Under the pieces are notes generated by a model. The model searched no databases. It was not told where the DNA came from and saw nothing but the letters and a program-made list of their open reading frames with translations. The position numbers were made by a program, and so were the translations under genes. A stretch of DNA of 64,000 nucleotides from Alistipes sp. (GTDB lineage: Bacteria > Bacteroidota > Bacteroidia > Bacteroidales > Rikenellaceae), in assembly GCA_017937765.1 (NCBI GenBank), contig JAGBCY010000022.1, positions 46,710-110,709 on the forward strand. Reading direction: 5' to 3'. This document shows positions 9,026 to 17,359 of the stretch, piece by piece. Each line of letters opens with the position of its first letter. Position 1 is the first letter of the stretch.

Positions 9026-9982
9026 ATGAAACAGGATGGTATTAAGCGAGCGTCGATAGATAAACTCAAGTCGCGTTTCGAAACGGCATACTACTCGGAG
9101 GATATGGTTATCACTCCGCTTGTGATGTTTCGCGAGCTTGACGACCTCACCGCTCTGATTCAGGGCGTGTCGATTGGCGTGACGGTCAGTGGCACGGCAA
9201 AGATTAAGATAAACGGCAAGATGCACGAGTTGCGTCCCAACACGCTCTTTATCTTCAACGAGAATACCGTCATCGAGCAGGTGAGAGCCTCGATACGCTC
9301 GTCGGGATATATGATAACCTACTCGCGTCAGTATCTTAATAGCATACACGTCGATACGCAGGACTTGATATCTATATACCACGGCTTCCTCGAAGACCCT
9401 TGTGTGCAGGTTGAGCCTGCCGAGGCTGCCTATATCCACGACATTTCGAAGCTTATGCGTTCGGTGTTGTGCGACTATGCCCCCACGGCCAACCGCGAGA
9501 AGATTATCAGCTCGCTCTTTGCGGCGATGTTCCACTACGTGATGGGCATCCTCCAGCAGCATAGCTTGCCCGACAATGGCACGGTGAGCAACCGCACCGA
9601 CGAGCTCTTCAACCACTTCTTGGCACTCCTTAGGGAGCACTGCTCGACGGAGCGCAGCGTGGAGTTCTACGCCCAGAAGATGGGTATCACGCCGAAGTAC
9701 TTGTCGCTGATTCTCAAGAAGAAGAGCGGCCGCAATGCCTCGAAACTTATCGACGAGGCGGTGGTGTACGAGGCTAAGCGACTGTTGAAGTATTCGGGTC
9801 TTAGCATCCGTGAGATTGCGCTGAAACTTAATTTCGCATCGCAGTCCTTCTTCGGCAAGTATTTCAAACAGAGGGTGGGAGTGTCTCCCTCGAGATATAA
9901 GGTGTGGGATGGCCGTACCGAGGGCGTCATTGCCGAGAATGAGGCGTTCGACGCGATGGATTATAACGATAAAGATGAGTAA
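9026..9982 (+). CDS. AraC family transcriptional regulator
   Basis: The 318-residue product ends in a typical AraC/XylS double helix-turn-helix (about 205-302). Recognisable parts are KMGITPKYLSLILKKKSGR, LSIREIALKLNFASQSFFG and KYFKQRVGVSPSRYK. The N-terminal about 150 residues look like a cupin-type sensor domain (SIGVTVSGTAKIKINGKMHEL). The ligand is unknown. It stands 75 bases after the lipid kinase and 25 bases before dsbD on the same strand, so control of dsbD or of its own cluster is possible but not shown. Confidence 0.9.
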   Translation: MKQDGIKRASIDKLKSRFETAYYSEDMVITPLVMFRELDDLTALIQGVSIGVTVSGTAKIKINGKMHELRPNTLFIFNENTVIEQVRASIRSSGYMITYSRQYLNSIHVDTQDLISIYHGFLEDPCVQVEPAEAAYIHDISKLMRSVLCDYAPTANREKIISSLFAAMFHYVMGILQQHSLPDNGTVSNRTDELFNHFLALLREHCSTERSVEFYAQKMGITPKYLSLILKKKSGRNASKLIDEAVVYEAKRLLKYSGLSIREIALKLNFASQSFFGKYFKQRVGVSPSRYKVWDGRTEGVIAENEAFDAMDYNDKDE

Positions 9983-10007
9983 TAATAAATATCTAAACTA
10001 TTAATTT

Positions 10008-11927
10008 ATGAAAAAACTATTTAAGACTCTGGTGCTTACAATAGCACTTATGTTGCCTTTTGCAGCCTTTGCTGAAGGTGCTGCGGACAACAAGACTGTT
10101 GGCGAGGTTAACTATGAGAATGAGGGTAGCCCCATAGAGTGGGTTATCACTGCCGAGAAGGAGAGCGACGGTGTCTTTGTCGTAACCTTTGATGGCGCAA
10201 TCAAGGAGGGCTTCCACGGCTATCCTATGACCGATTTCTCGGCTCCTTATTTCGAGTTTGACAACGCAAAGACCGTTGGTGATATGACTGAGCCTCTCAC
10301 TCCTGTTGAGCACGGCATCGACGAGATGACTGGCCAGCCCTCGTTAATCTACTACGACCGCGCACAGTATGTCCAGAAGATCGAGGCTAAGGATGGTCAG
10401 ACGGTTACGGGTTATGTTCAGGCAACGATCTGTACGAACGACACTAACCAGTGTACTTCGAATGCTGCAACCTTCTCTATCGCTATGCCCGGTGTTGCTG
10501 TTGTTGAGGCTGCTGCCGCACCCGCTGCGGAGCAGGAGTCTGGCAACTTGGATTGGAGCTCAATCATCCAGGCTATCCTCTGGGGCTTTGCTGCGCTGTT
10601 GACACCTTGCGTGTTCCCTATGGTTCCTATGACCGTGTCGTTCTTCGTTAAGGGCTCGCAGTCACCCGCGCAGGGTCGCTTCCGCGCTTCGATGTACGGT
10701 TTCTTCATCGTGGCTCTCTACGCATTGCCTATCGCTGTGCTCGTGCTTCTCTCTAACGCATTTGGCACAAACGTTGCGGGCGATATCTTCAACGCCATCG
10801 GTACACACTGGATTCCCAACCTTATCTTCTTTGTTATCTTTATGGTATTCGCAGCATCGTTCCTCGGTGCTTTCGAGATCACGTTGCCCTCGTCGCTCGT
10901 TAACAAGAGTGATGCTGGTGCCGATAAGGGTGGTTTGATCGGTATCTTCTTTATGGCTTTGACCCTTGTGCTTGTATCGTTCTCTTGTACCGGTCCTATC
11001 GTGGGCTCGGTTATCATCAGTTCGACAAGCGGTGGCGTGTGGATGCCTATCATCACAATGTTTGCTTTTGCTGTGGCATTTGCACTCCCCTTCACCATCC
11101 TCGCTTGGTTCCCCTCGTTGCTCAAGAACTTGCCTAAGAGCGGTGGTTGGTTGAACTCGGTGAAGGTTGTCCTCGGTTTCATCGAGGTGGCCCTCGGTTT
11201 GAAGTTCTTGATGACTGCCGACCAGACTATGCACTGGGGTTTGCTCGACCGTGAGACATACCTCGCTATCTGGATCGTTGTATTCTCGCTTTTGGGCTTC
11301 TACCTCCTCGGCAAGCTCCGCTTTGCTCACGACGATAAGGTTGAGCATATCTCTGTATTCCGCCTCTCGTTGGCCATCGGCGTATTCTCGTTCGTGGTAT
11401 ATATGATCCCCGGTTTGTGGGGTGCTCCGCTGAATGCAATCTCTGGTTACATTCCTCCTATGTCTACTCAGGACTATCAGGTTAACGGCCGTGTTGAGAA
11501 TGCTAACGCTGGTCGTAAGTATGCTGACTTCTTGCACTTGCCCCACCAGCTCGAGGGTCACTTCGACTTCGAGGAGGCTGTCGAGGATGCTAAGCGTCAG
11601 AATAAGCCTATCTTCGTTGATGTTACAGGCCACGCTTGTAACAACTGCCGCGAGATGGAGACGATGGTATGGAGCAACGACCGCGTATTGCCTATGCTTC
11701 GCGAGGACTTCGTTATCTGTGCTCTCTATGTCGACGATATGACAAAGATCGAGGGTGGCAAGCGTCTTGGCTCGGTAAATGCTGCCTTTGCGCAGGAGCG
11801 TTGGGGTGTTAACGCACAGCCCGGCTATATCCTCCTCTCGCCCGATGGTGAGACCGTATTGGCAGGCCCTCGTGGCTACGACACCGATATCGACAAGTTC
11901 GTCGAGTTCTTGAACAAGGCGTTGTAA
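10008..11927 (+). CDS. dsbD: Thiol:disulfide interchange protein DsbD-like
   Basis: DsbD carries electrons from cytoplasmic thioredoxin across the inner membrane to periplasmic thiol proteins. The 639 residues show all three parts. After a signal peptide (1-22) an N-terminal domain carries the Cys pair C142/C149. A membrane domain (about 185-470) carries C201 in LLTPCVFPMVPM and C327 in SFSCTGPIVG. The C-terminal thioredoxin domain has CNNC at 544-547. A strong terminator follows. The N-terminal Cys spacing (C-N6-C) differs from the E. coli pair, as often in Bacteroidota. Codon use is highly biased, which hints at good expression. Confidence 0.94.
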   Translation: MKKLFKTLVLTIALMLPFAAFAEGAADNKTVGEVNYENEGSPIEWVITAEKESDGVFVVTFDGAIKEGFHGYPMTDFSAPYFEFDNAKTVGDMTEPLTPVEHGIDEMTGQPSLIYYDRAQYVQKIEAKDGQTVTGYVQATICTNDTNQCTSNAATFSIAMPGVAVVEAAAAPAAEQESGNLDWSSIIQAILWGFAALLTPCVFPMVPMTVSFFVKGSQSPAQGRFRASMYGFFIVALYALPIAVLVLLSNAFGTNVAGDIFNAIGTHWIPNLIFFVIFMVFAASFLGAFEITLPSSLVNKSDAGADKGGLIGIFFMALTLVLVSFSCTGPIVGSVIISSTSGGVWMPIITMFAFAVAFALPFTILAWFPSLLKNLPKSGGWLNSVKVVLGFIEVALGLKFLMTADQTMHWGLLDRETYLAIWIVVFSLLGFYLLGKLRFAHDDKVEHISVFRLSLAIGVFSFVVYMIPGLWGAPLNAISGYIPPMSTQDYQVNGRVENANAGRKYADFLHLPHQLEGHFDFEEAVEDAKRQNKPIFVDVTGHACNNCREMETMVWSNDRVLPMLREDFVICALYVDDMTKIEGGKRLGSVNAAFAQERWGVNAQPGYILLSPDGETVLAGPRGYDTDIDKFVEFLNKAL

Positions 11928-11952
11928 TCGCATCGATTATATTTAATGAAGT

Positions 11953-11986
11953 GTGCTCCGCAGTTTTCTGCGGAGCACCTTTTTTT
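11953..11986 (+). terminator. Intrinsic terminator of dsbD
   Basis: GTGCTCCGCAG, loop TTTT, CTGCGGAGCAC, then C and eight T: an 11-bp perfect stem 26 bases after the stop codon. Confidence 0.95.
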
Positions 11987-11987
11987 A

Positions 11988-12026
11988 AATTAGTAGTGAG
12001 TAGTGAGTAATTAGTAATTAGTAATA
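11988..12026 (-). repeat. TTACTCACTACTCACTACTAATT-type short repeat
   Basis: An A/T-rich stretch built from TAGTGAG and TAATTAG units. The same unit, on the other strand, occurs at 20498-20534, 29931-29963 and 48275-48333, always between genes. Confidence 0.7.
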
Positions 12027-12257
12027 TTCTGTGTTAAGGGGCTTTAAGAGGATAGTTGAGGAATTATTCGCGTAGCGAGCTAAAAGGTGGTCAAAAAGTA
12101 TCTGAGGGTTGTGCTATGGGCGAGTAGAGTGTGTTTTGATTCACTGCTCTGCGCAACATCCTCAACATTTACCCCCCCCTTCTTACAACCTTTAGTCTAT
12201 CCTAAGCACATCGCTAAACCCGAGAGCGTCTATATGGGTGTGGCGTATATAAACACC
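12027..12257. other. Gene-free interval between convergent units
   Basis: This stretch lies between the dsbD terminator and the rpmB operon terminator. It contains a run of eight C near 12172-12179 and no convincing gene. Confidence 0.5.
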
Positions 12258-12281
12258 AAAGGCGACCCGAAGGTCGCCTTT
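12258..12281 (-). terminator. Terminator of the rpmB-rpmG operon
   Basis: A perfect 10-bp stem AAAGGCGACC / GGTCGCCTTT with a 4-base loop lies 32 bases past the DUF4295 stop. The T run on the minus strand is weak. Confidence 0.75.
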
Positions 12282-12313
12282 AGTATTAGTTCCACGAGGG
12301 AAGCTAATCCAAA

Positions 12314-12472
12314 TTATTTCTGTGCGAAGAATGCCTTAATCTCATCATCCTCCAAGATGTTCTGTGTCTGGAACACGTAAGCACCAGTCTTCTCCGACTT
12401 AACCATCTTGATGCACTTTGTGTACTTCTTGGCAGTACCCGTCTTAAGGGTTGCAACTACTTTCTTTGCCAT
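12314..12472 (-). CDS. DUF4295 small protein, 52 aa
   Basis: The frame runs from the ATG at 12472 to a TAA at 12314-12316. The product is basic and begins MAKKVVATLKTGTAKKYTKC; later it has MVKSEKTGAYVFQTQ and an acidic end. This matches DUF4295, a family I know only from Bacteroidota, nearly always encoded after rpmG. The position fits: it follows rpmG by 19 bases on the same strand. A ribosome-linked role is an inference from the context. Confidence 0.88.
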   Translation of the reverse strand: MAKKVVATLKTGTAKKYTKCIKMVKSEKTGAYVFQTQNILEDDEIKAFFAQK

Positions 12473-12491
12473 ACTTTACTACTTGTTAAAA

Positions 12492-12674
12492 TTACTTAAT
12501 CTCACGGTGTAAAGTTACTCGCTTCAAGTAAGGATTGTACTTCTTACGCTCCAAACGGTCGGGAGTATTCTTCTTGTTCTTAGTGGTGATGTAGCGTGAC
12601 ATACCTGCAACGCCGCTCTCCTTCTGCTCGGTGCACTCAAGGATCACCTGCACTCTGTTACCTTTCTTTGCCAT
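12492..12674 (-). CDS. rpmG: 50S ribosomal protein L33
   Basis: The 60-residue basic product starts [18 protein letters not shown] and contains [20 protein letters not shown], the usual L33 core. The zinc-binding Cys pairs of the C+ form are absent apart from one Cys, so it is a C-minus type. It lies between rpmB and DUF4295, in the standard Bacteroidota order. Confidence 0.95.
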   Translation of the reverse strand: MAKKGNRVQVILECTEQKESGVAGMSRYITTKNKKNTPDRLERKKYNPYLKRVTLHREIK

Positions 12675-12690
12675 TTTCTGTTAGCTTTTT

Positions 12691-12924
12691 TTAGTAAACC
12701 TTCTTAGCGGCCTTAGCCTCACGAAGTGCAGCTGCAAGACCCTTCTTGTTGATTGTTTTGATACCGGCAGCCGAAACCTTCAATGTGATCCAGCGGCCCT
12801 CCTCCTCCGACCAGAAACGCTTTGTTCTCAAGTTGGGCGAGAACTTACGCTTTGTGCGGATGTGCGAGTGAGAAACATTGTTACCCACCATCGCTACCTT
12901 TCCAGTGATTTCACAAACTTTCAT
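12691..12924 (-). CDS. rpmB: 50S ribosomal protein L28
   Basis: The 77-residue product has the L28 pattern: [20 protein letters not shown] at the start, then [14 protein letters not shown] and a C-terminal [13 protein letters not shown]. It is the first gene of the operon, preceded by a near-perfect promoter and followed by rpmG 16 bases later. Confidence 0.96.
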   Translation of the reverse strand: MKVCEITGKVAMVGNNVSHSHIRTKRKFSPNLRTKRFWSEEEGRWITLKVSAAGIKTINKKGLAAALREAKAAKKVY

Positions 12925-12970
12925 TGTCTCTTGTTTTTTACCTTAAGTGCCACCGTGGCACAAAAGCGCA

Positions 12971-13001
12971 CAAAGATACGTAAAATATTTTATTCTGCAA
13001 A
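12971..13001 (-). promoter_or_regulatory. Promoter of rpmB-rpmG-DUF4295
   Basis: On the minus strand TTTG (13001-12998), 19 bases, TATCTTTG (12978-12971): an exact consensus with a leader of about 40 bases. Confidence 0.85.
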
Positions 13002-13039
13002 ATATATCTCGTTCATTTTGTTAAATGAGCCCGCTTCAA

Positions 13040-13079
13040 CGAAATAACCCCGCAACATATGGGCTGCGAGGTTATTTCG
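13040..13079 (-). terminator. Hairpin at the 3' end of the C10 protease gene
   Basis: A 15-bp stem with one mismatch (CGAAATAACCCCGCA at 13040-13054; partner at 13065-13079) follows the protease stop by 16 bases. There is no T run, so termination is uncertain and 3'-end protection is possible. Confidence 0.55.
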
Positions 13080-13095
13080 TGCATCGTAGACGGGA

Positions 13096-14868
13096 CTATA
13101 ACTTGATAAGTATCGTGTAGCTCTCCTCACCTACGGTGTAGGTGAAGTAGATGCTGTCGGTCGTACCGTTGTTGATCTCAGTGTCAAGGTCGATGCTTAT
13201 TGTCGAGCGAGCTGCCGCCGAGCCCTCTGTAATCACGGCCTCTGTCTTGGCATCTTGCAGAACAATGCTGTGGGCATAGGGTAGCACGTAGAGGAGTCTA
13301 CCGTTATCCTTCTCGTACTGGATAGCGAGGTTCTCGGCGATCTCCTCGGCCGTGGGACGGATGACGATCTCGTCGTAACAGCTCTCGTAGTCCATACTAC
13401 GCATCCACTGCCAATCGCTGTTGTTCTGGCCCTTATAGTATATGCGCAGACGGTCGCCCAACTCGATTGTCGTAGTTATCGTTGCATAGGCGTCGGAGTA
13501 CCACATAATGTAGCCGGGCGGAAGATCCGAGACACTCATATCCATTAGCTTCTGCTTGATGTTGCCATCCTTGTCGGTGAGTACGAGAAAGACCTCTCCG
13601 GTGAATGTCGTAGAGCCCGTGTTGTAGAACGTACCCGCAAGGAATGGGAATGACACGTTCTGGTTGAAGCTCGTCGCAGTTGAGGTGATACCGCGGTACT
13701 GGTAGCCGTATGTTTCTTCGTCGTAGGGATAGAGCATAAGCTCGTCGCTATACTTCGAGGTGCCATTCTTGTCGGGCGTGAGGCCGAGGAGTGCCATCTG
13801 TCCTGCGTAGTACTCGATATTTGGGCAGAGGAAGAAACCATTGCCCGAGCCTCCCCAGCCGAAGTTGAAGTGGAGGTAGTCGCCGTTGTAGCCATCGACA
13901 ACAAAGGCGTGGCCGCCATGATCGCTCTGACCGCTGTAATAGGTTGGACCACAGCTGTCAAGGTTCTCGCGGATAAGCTCGTTCCACTCGTCAATGGGGT
14001 AGCTCGAGCGGTGGGCGAACTTTGCAGCCTTAGAGTATTGGAAGTAGGTTGTGAAGGCCTTAACGACGTTTACATCGTAGGCTCCCGATGATGAGTAGTG
14101 GTACATCATCTGCACCGACGTACCCATATCCTTCATCAACGCTGCCACGGCATTACCCTGTTCTGTGGTGTAGTAGTTGTTGTAGTCCTTGAGCATCGTC
14201 GAGTATTGGTAGGTGCGGCCGAGCGTATTGGCCGCAACCGATCGGGTATATCCGTAGGGGTCGGTGTAGCTATACGCAGGAGTTGTGCCCGTGCCCTTCG
14301 AGGGCCACTGGTTGTAGTAGCAGATGATCGACATTGCTGTGGCAACACATCCTGTCACCGAGCGGTAACCATTGTACACGGGAGCCTCCCAGTTGTATGG
14401 CTCAAACTGATTCCAGATGGCCGTGTCGTAGAGGAGGTAGTCCGACGCGCGTGTCGCGATGCTCGGCATACCCTCGCTGATGGGCTGAGCTGCCTGGCGG
14501 GCGTTATCCACCTGCCTGCACCACGCATCGAGGATGGCGCGCGTAGCCTCGGCCATATTCGAGGTATCGAGCGTCGTGTCGAACGAGTAGGCGATGATGG
14601 GGGCAATGTTGCTATCGCCGGCGACAACGACAAAGCCGTCATCCGTGCCACGATTATATATATACATAAGTGCGCTCGAGAGGTTATTCGTCGTGTCATC
14701 TATCTCGTTGCCTGCCCACTCGAGCGAGAGCTCGCTCGTAGTGGCACGCGAAGCATACTGCGCAAAGAACTCCTCGGCAATCTGGCGTGCACGCTCCTCA
14801 CCGATAGGGCTGGCAAAGAGCGATACCGAACTAAGTAGTAGGGCTAAGAGTATCTGTATCTTTTTCAT
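13096..14868 (-). CDS. C10 family (streptopain-like) secreted cysteine protease
   Basis: The 590-residue product starts with a signal peptide (MKKIQILLALLLSSVSLFA). A Spi-type propeptide (about 20-140) is followed by a papain-fold catalytic domain (about 140-375). The catalytic Cys174 lies in SVTGCVATAMS and His320 in GGHAFVVDGY; the usual FNFGWGGSGNGFF follows. About 215 further residues form beta-rich C-terminal domains, a common extension in Bacteroidales. C10 proteases are secreted as zymogens and cut host or bacterial proteins. The gene starts 12 bases after a fimbrillin-like lipoprotein gene, which itself follows a 39-residue peptide gene, so the three look like one operon. Confidence 0.93.
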   Translation of the reverse strand: MKKIQILLALLLSSVSLFASPIGEERARQIAEEFFAQYASRATTSELSLEWAGNEIDDTTNNLSSALMYIYNRGTDDGFVVVAGDSNIAPIIAYSFDTTLDTSNMAEATRAILDAWCRQVDNARQAAQPISEGMPSIATRASDYLLYDTAIWNQFEPYNWEAPVYNGYRSVTGCVATAMSIICYYNQWPSKGTGTTPAYSYTDPYGYTRSVAANTLGRTYQYSTMLKDYNNYYTTEQGNAVAALMKDMGTSVQMMYHYSSSGAYDVNVVKAFTTYFQYSKAAKFAHRSSYPIDEWNELIRENLDSCGPTYYSGQSDHGGHAFVVDGYNGDYLHFNFGWGGSGNGFFLCPNIEYYAGQMALLGLTPDKNGTSKYSDELMLYPYDEETYGYQYRGITSTATSFNQNVSFPFLAGTFYNTGSTTFTGEVFLVLTDKDGNIKQKLMDMSVSDLPPGYIMWYSDAYATITTTIELGDRLRIYYKGQNNSDWQWMRSMDYESCYDEIVIRPTAEEIAENLAIQYEKDNGRLLYVLPYAHSIVLQDAKTEAVITEGSAAARSTISIDLDTEINNGTTDSIYFTYTVGEESYTILIKL

Positions 14869-14880
14869 AGTGTCGTGCGG

Positions 14881-15984
14881 TTAAAAGTTGGTAAAGTCTA
14901 TCTCGGAGATGCCCTCGCAACCGTAGATCGTAAATCTCCAAGCGTTGATCGATTTTACGGTCACGGTGTGCGACGGCTGGCCATCGTCGTAGACGTACGA
15001 CTCGAGGGTGTTGACCTCCGACATATAGTCGTCGCCCCAGTAGATATAGCCCGATATTGCCGTTGAGCCCGAGAGTATCGGTGCGCTAATCTCCGAGCCT
15101 GAGTGCTTGATGGTTACGGTCTGCCACTCGACATCGCCGCCCGTGTCGAACGTAGCCATAGGCTGTATGGTGTTGCGCGCGATGACGATCTCCTTAGAGG
15201 TGCGCTTCGGGAATACCGTGCCGTCGGTGAAGTTGACCTTCACGCTGATACCCGACTCGAATGCAATCGTTGGGAGTGTCACGTAGAAGTTGGTTGGTAT
15301 GTCGGTAAGCATCACACCCGAGCCGCAGTCGATGGTTATCGAGTCGGATAGGTTCTGGTACCACTGAACAAGCTGAGCATCTTTGTTGACTATTAGTTCT
15401 CCGGCGACTACCTCACCGTCATTACCCGAGATCTCGATGCTCTGGACAACCTTGCTACCCGTGAGGCTGAGACGTAAGTAGCCGTAGAGGTTCTTGAACG
15501 TGAAGTTCTCGCCATCGGTACTTGTGCCAAGCATAGCGTTGGTGTCGGTGCCGTAGCTATTCTTCTTATAGCTCTGTGTGGCAGGAAGTGTCACATAGAA
15601 TACAGGGTCGCCATTATTATACCAGCTATATCGCAGGGTATTTAGATGCACTGCGTAGTATTTGTCGTAGTTAACAACAGCATTCGAACCTGGTGCACCG
15701 TAGTCTGTGGTGTAGGTAAAACTACCGCTACGGTCGCCTGTCTTGCCATCGAAGGTGTACTCGCGGAAGTAGCTGTTGCAGTAGACAAATATCTTGTCTC
15801 CCTCGTTCCATACTGTCTGTCGCTTCTCGTTGAGCTGCACGCGGGTGTCGTCGCACTCGCTCTCGGCGATCGTTGCATAGATCTTGTCCGCATCGGCGTT
15901 GTTGTTGACAACCTCCTCGATGCGATCCTCGGTACACGCCGCAAACATCGTCGCAGCGAGTAAAAGTAGTAATCCTCGTCTCAT
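14881..15984 (-). CDS. Fimbrillin-like lipoprotein
   Basis: I chose the ATG at 15984 (367 aa) because MRRGLLLLLAATMFAAC is a complete lipoprotein signal; a GTG at 15993 would add MVA. After Cys17 comes DTRVQLNEKRQTVWNEGDKI, the N-terminal pattern of fimbrillin-type proteins (Thr-Arg, then a Trp and EGD). The rest is beta-rich with no catalytic motif. Two other proteins of the window, at 28203-29648 and 41519-43036, begin the same way. Such proteins may be surface subunits or substrates of surface proteins. The upstream peptide stop lies two bases before this ATG, and the protease gene follows after 12 bases. Confidence 0.75.
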   Translation of the reverse strand: MRRGLLLLLAATMFAACTEDRIEEVVNNNADADKIYATIAESECDDTRVQLNEKRQTVWNEGDKIFVYCNSYFREYTFDGKTGDRSGSFTYTTDYGAPGSNAVVNYDKYYAVHLNTLRYSWYNNGDPVFYVTLPATQSYKKNSYGTDTNAMLGTSTDGENFTFKNLYGYLRLSLTGSKVVQSIEISGNDGEVVAGELIVNKDAQLVQWYQNLSDSITIDCGSGVMLTDIPTNFYVTLPTIAFESGISVKVNFTDGTVFPKRTSKEIVIARNTIQPMATFDTGGDVEWQTVTIKHSGSEISAPILSGSTAISGYIYWGDDYMSEVNTLESYVYDDGQPSHTVTVKSINAWRFTIYGCEGISEIDFTNF

Positions 15985-15986
15985 AG

Positions 15987-16106
15987 CTACCACTCCATTT
16001 CGTCGTTTTCAAATGGATCCTCTATTGAGTTGGTAAAACCAAGCTCGACAATTACGTCTATTATCTCCAGTTCGGGAGCAACGTACTCTTTGTGTTTTGT
16101 TCTCAT
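15987..16106 (-). CDS. Small peptide, 39 aa, with Y-x-A-P-E / V-E-x-G-F pattern
   Basis: The frame runs from the ATG at 16106 to a TAG at 15987-15989. It begins MRTKHKEYVAPELEIIDVI and continues VELGFTNS, then an acidic tail ending in MEW. It resembles the 43-residue product at 41361-41492: both share Tyr, Ala-Pro-Glu, Glu-Ile, Val-Glu-x-Gly-Phe and a Ser before an acidic tail. Both stand directly upstream of a fimbrillin-like lipoprotein. There is no signal peptide. I recall similar short Bacteroidales ORFs, always called hypothetical. The function is unknown; a signal, precursor or regulatory peptide is possible. Confidence 0.75.
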   Translation of the reverse strand: MRTKHKEYVAPELEIIDVIVELGFTNSIEDPFENDEMEW

Positions 16107-16163
16107 AGTGTGCAGGGTGTGTGTTAATAATTGTCTGTGTTAGTGTCTGTTGTGTCGTGTGGG

Positions 16164-17339
16164 TTACTCCTCGCTACGCGATTGGTTGCGTAGCAGATAG
16201 CGATATACCTTTACCTCCTCGGGGTCGCCCATCTCCTTGCCCTCTACGTCCGAGAGCTTCACGCACAACTCCTTGGGCTTGCGCGAGTTAATCTGGCACG
16301 ACGATAGCTTCATTACGATGTTGCACGAGGCGTGGCCCGTATCGCACGTAAGGTTCGTGCCGATGCCGAACATACACTTTATGCGACCTTCGCACGCCTT
16401 CTTTATCTCCACGCACTTCTCGAAGTTGAGCGAGTCGCTAAAGACGATCGACTTGGTCATCGGGTCGATGCCGAGCTCCTTATATCGCTTGATAGCCATA
16501 TCAATGAAGGCTATGGGGTCGCCCGAATCGTGACGTACGCCATCGAAGAGGCAGGCGTGCTTCTTCGAGAAGTTGTTGAAGAATGCCTCCGAGCCAAAGC
16601 TGTCGGTAAGTGCCGTGCCGAGGTAGCCGTCGTAGACCTTCACCCAGTCCTCCATCGTGAGGTAGTTGGCGTTACGCGGGCCACCATTCACGGCGGCGAT
16701 GAACATTGGAAGCTCGTGGGGATATGTTCCTATCATCCTCATATCGAGCTCCATAGCCAGATGACAGTTCGACGTGCCGGTGCAACCGCAGGGATTGTTC
16801 TTAAGATGCTTAACAACCATTCGCTGTACGTCGTACGAGAAGCGGCGACGTGTGCCAAAGTCCGAGAATACGAGCTGGTTGTCACGTGCGATCTGTTCCT
16901 TCTTCTCCAGACGCTCGATCATAGCCTCGGCGTCGTAGCTGTTGCGCAGGTGGAAGAGCTCCGATACGGTGGCGAGGATGGGGATCTCGTAGAGCGTCAC
17001 CTTGTACATATAGTCCGTGACGTTGATCTGCAAGTGGTGCTCCTCGTCGAGCCAAACGTTTATCTTCGAAGAGTCGAACCTGAAGCCCGTGAGCCACTCA
17101 AAGTAGTTCTGCGGTATATACTTGCAGTTTGCAATCATATAGCGGAACTCGTCGTCCGAGAGGGCGATGCGCTCCAGAGCCTTAAGCTCGGCCTTCAGGT
17201 CGTCGAGGAAGTCCTGATCATATTCGACCTTAGCGCGGTCGTTGAAGGTAAAGGTGCCAATGGCCTGTGGGTAGAGCTTGAAATAGGCGTACGAAGTTGT
17301 GAACTTGTACAGGTCGGTGTCTAATATTGAGCGTATCAT
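16164..17339 (-). CDS. pncB: Nicotinate phosphoribosyltransferase
   Basis: PncB makes nicotinate mononucleotide from nicotinate and PRPP with ATP, in the NAD salvage route. The 391 residues fit the family. Recognisable parts are DTDLYKFTTSYAYFKLYP at the N-terminus, FSDFGTRRRFSYDVQ with the family Gly-Thr-Arg-Arg, and GVRHDSGDPIAFIDM near the PRPP site, then KSIVFSDSLN. It follows cinA by 20 bases, so the two NAD-linked genes are probably cotranscribed with pyrD. The peptide gene starts 57 bases downstream. Confidence 0.96.
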   Translation of the reverse strand: MIRSILDTDLYKFTTSYAYFKLYPQAIGTFTFNDRAKVEYDQDFLDDLKAELKALERIALSDDEFRYMIANCKYIPQNYFEWLTGFRFDSSKINVWLDEEHHLQINVTDYMYKVTLYEIPILATVSELFHLRNSYDAEAMIERLEKKEQIARDNQLVFSDFGTRRRFSYDVQRMVVKHLKNNPCGCTGTSNCHLAMELDMRMIGTYPHELPMFIAAVNGGPRNANYLTMEDWVKVYDGYLGTALTDSFGSEAFFNNFSKKHACLFDGVRHDSGDPIAFIDMAIKRYKELGIDPMTKSIVFSDSLNFEKCVEIKKACEGRIKCMFGIGTNLTCDTGHASCNIVMKLSSCQINSRKPKELCVKLSDVEGKEMGDPEEVKVYRYLLRNQSRSEE

Positions 17340-17359
17340 AATTTAGTAGTTTTTGTCGG

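Noticed and set aside
12172-12179. C8 tract as a second phase-variable promoter
   Set aside because: No paired TTTG and TAnnTTTG boxes flank it and no gene follows on either strand.
12087-12380. Plus-strand ORF of 97 codons
   Set aside because: It crosses the rpmB operon terminator and runs antisense into the DUF4295 gene; no motif is visible.
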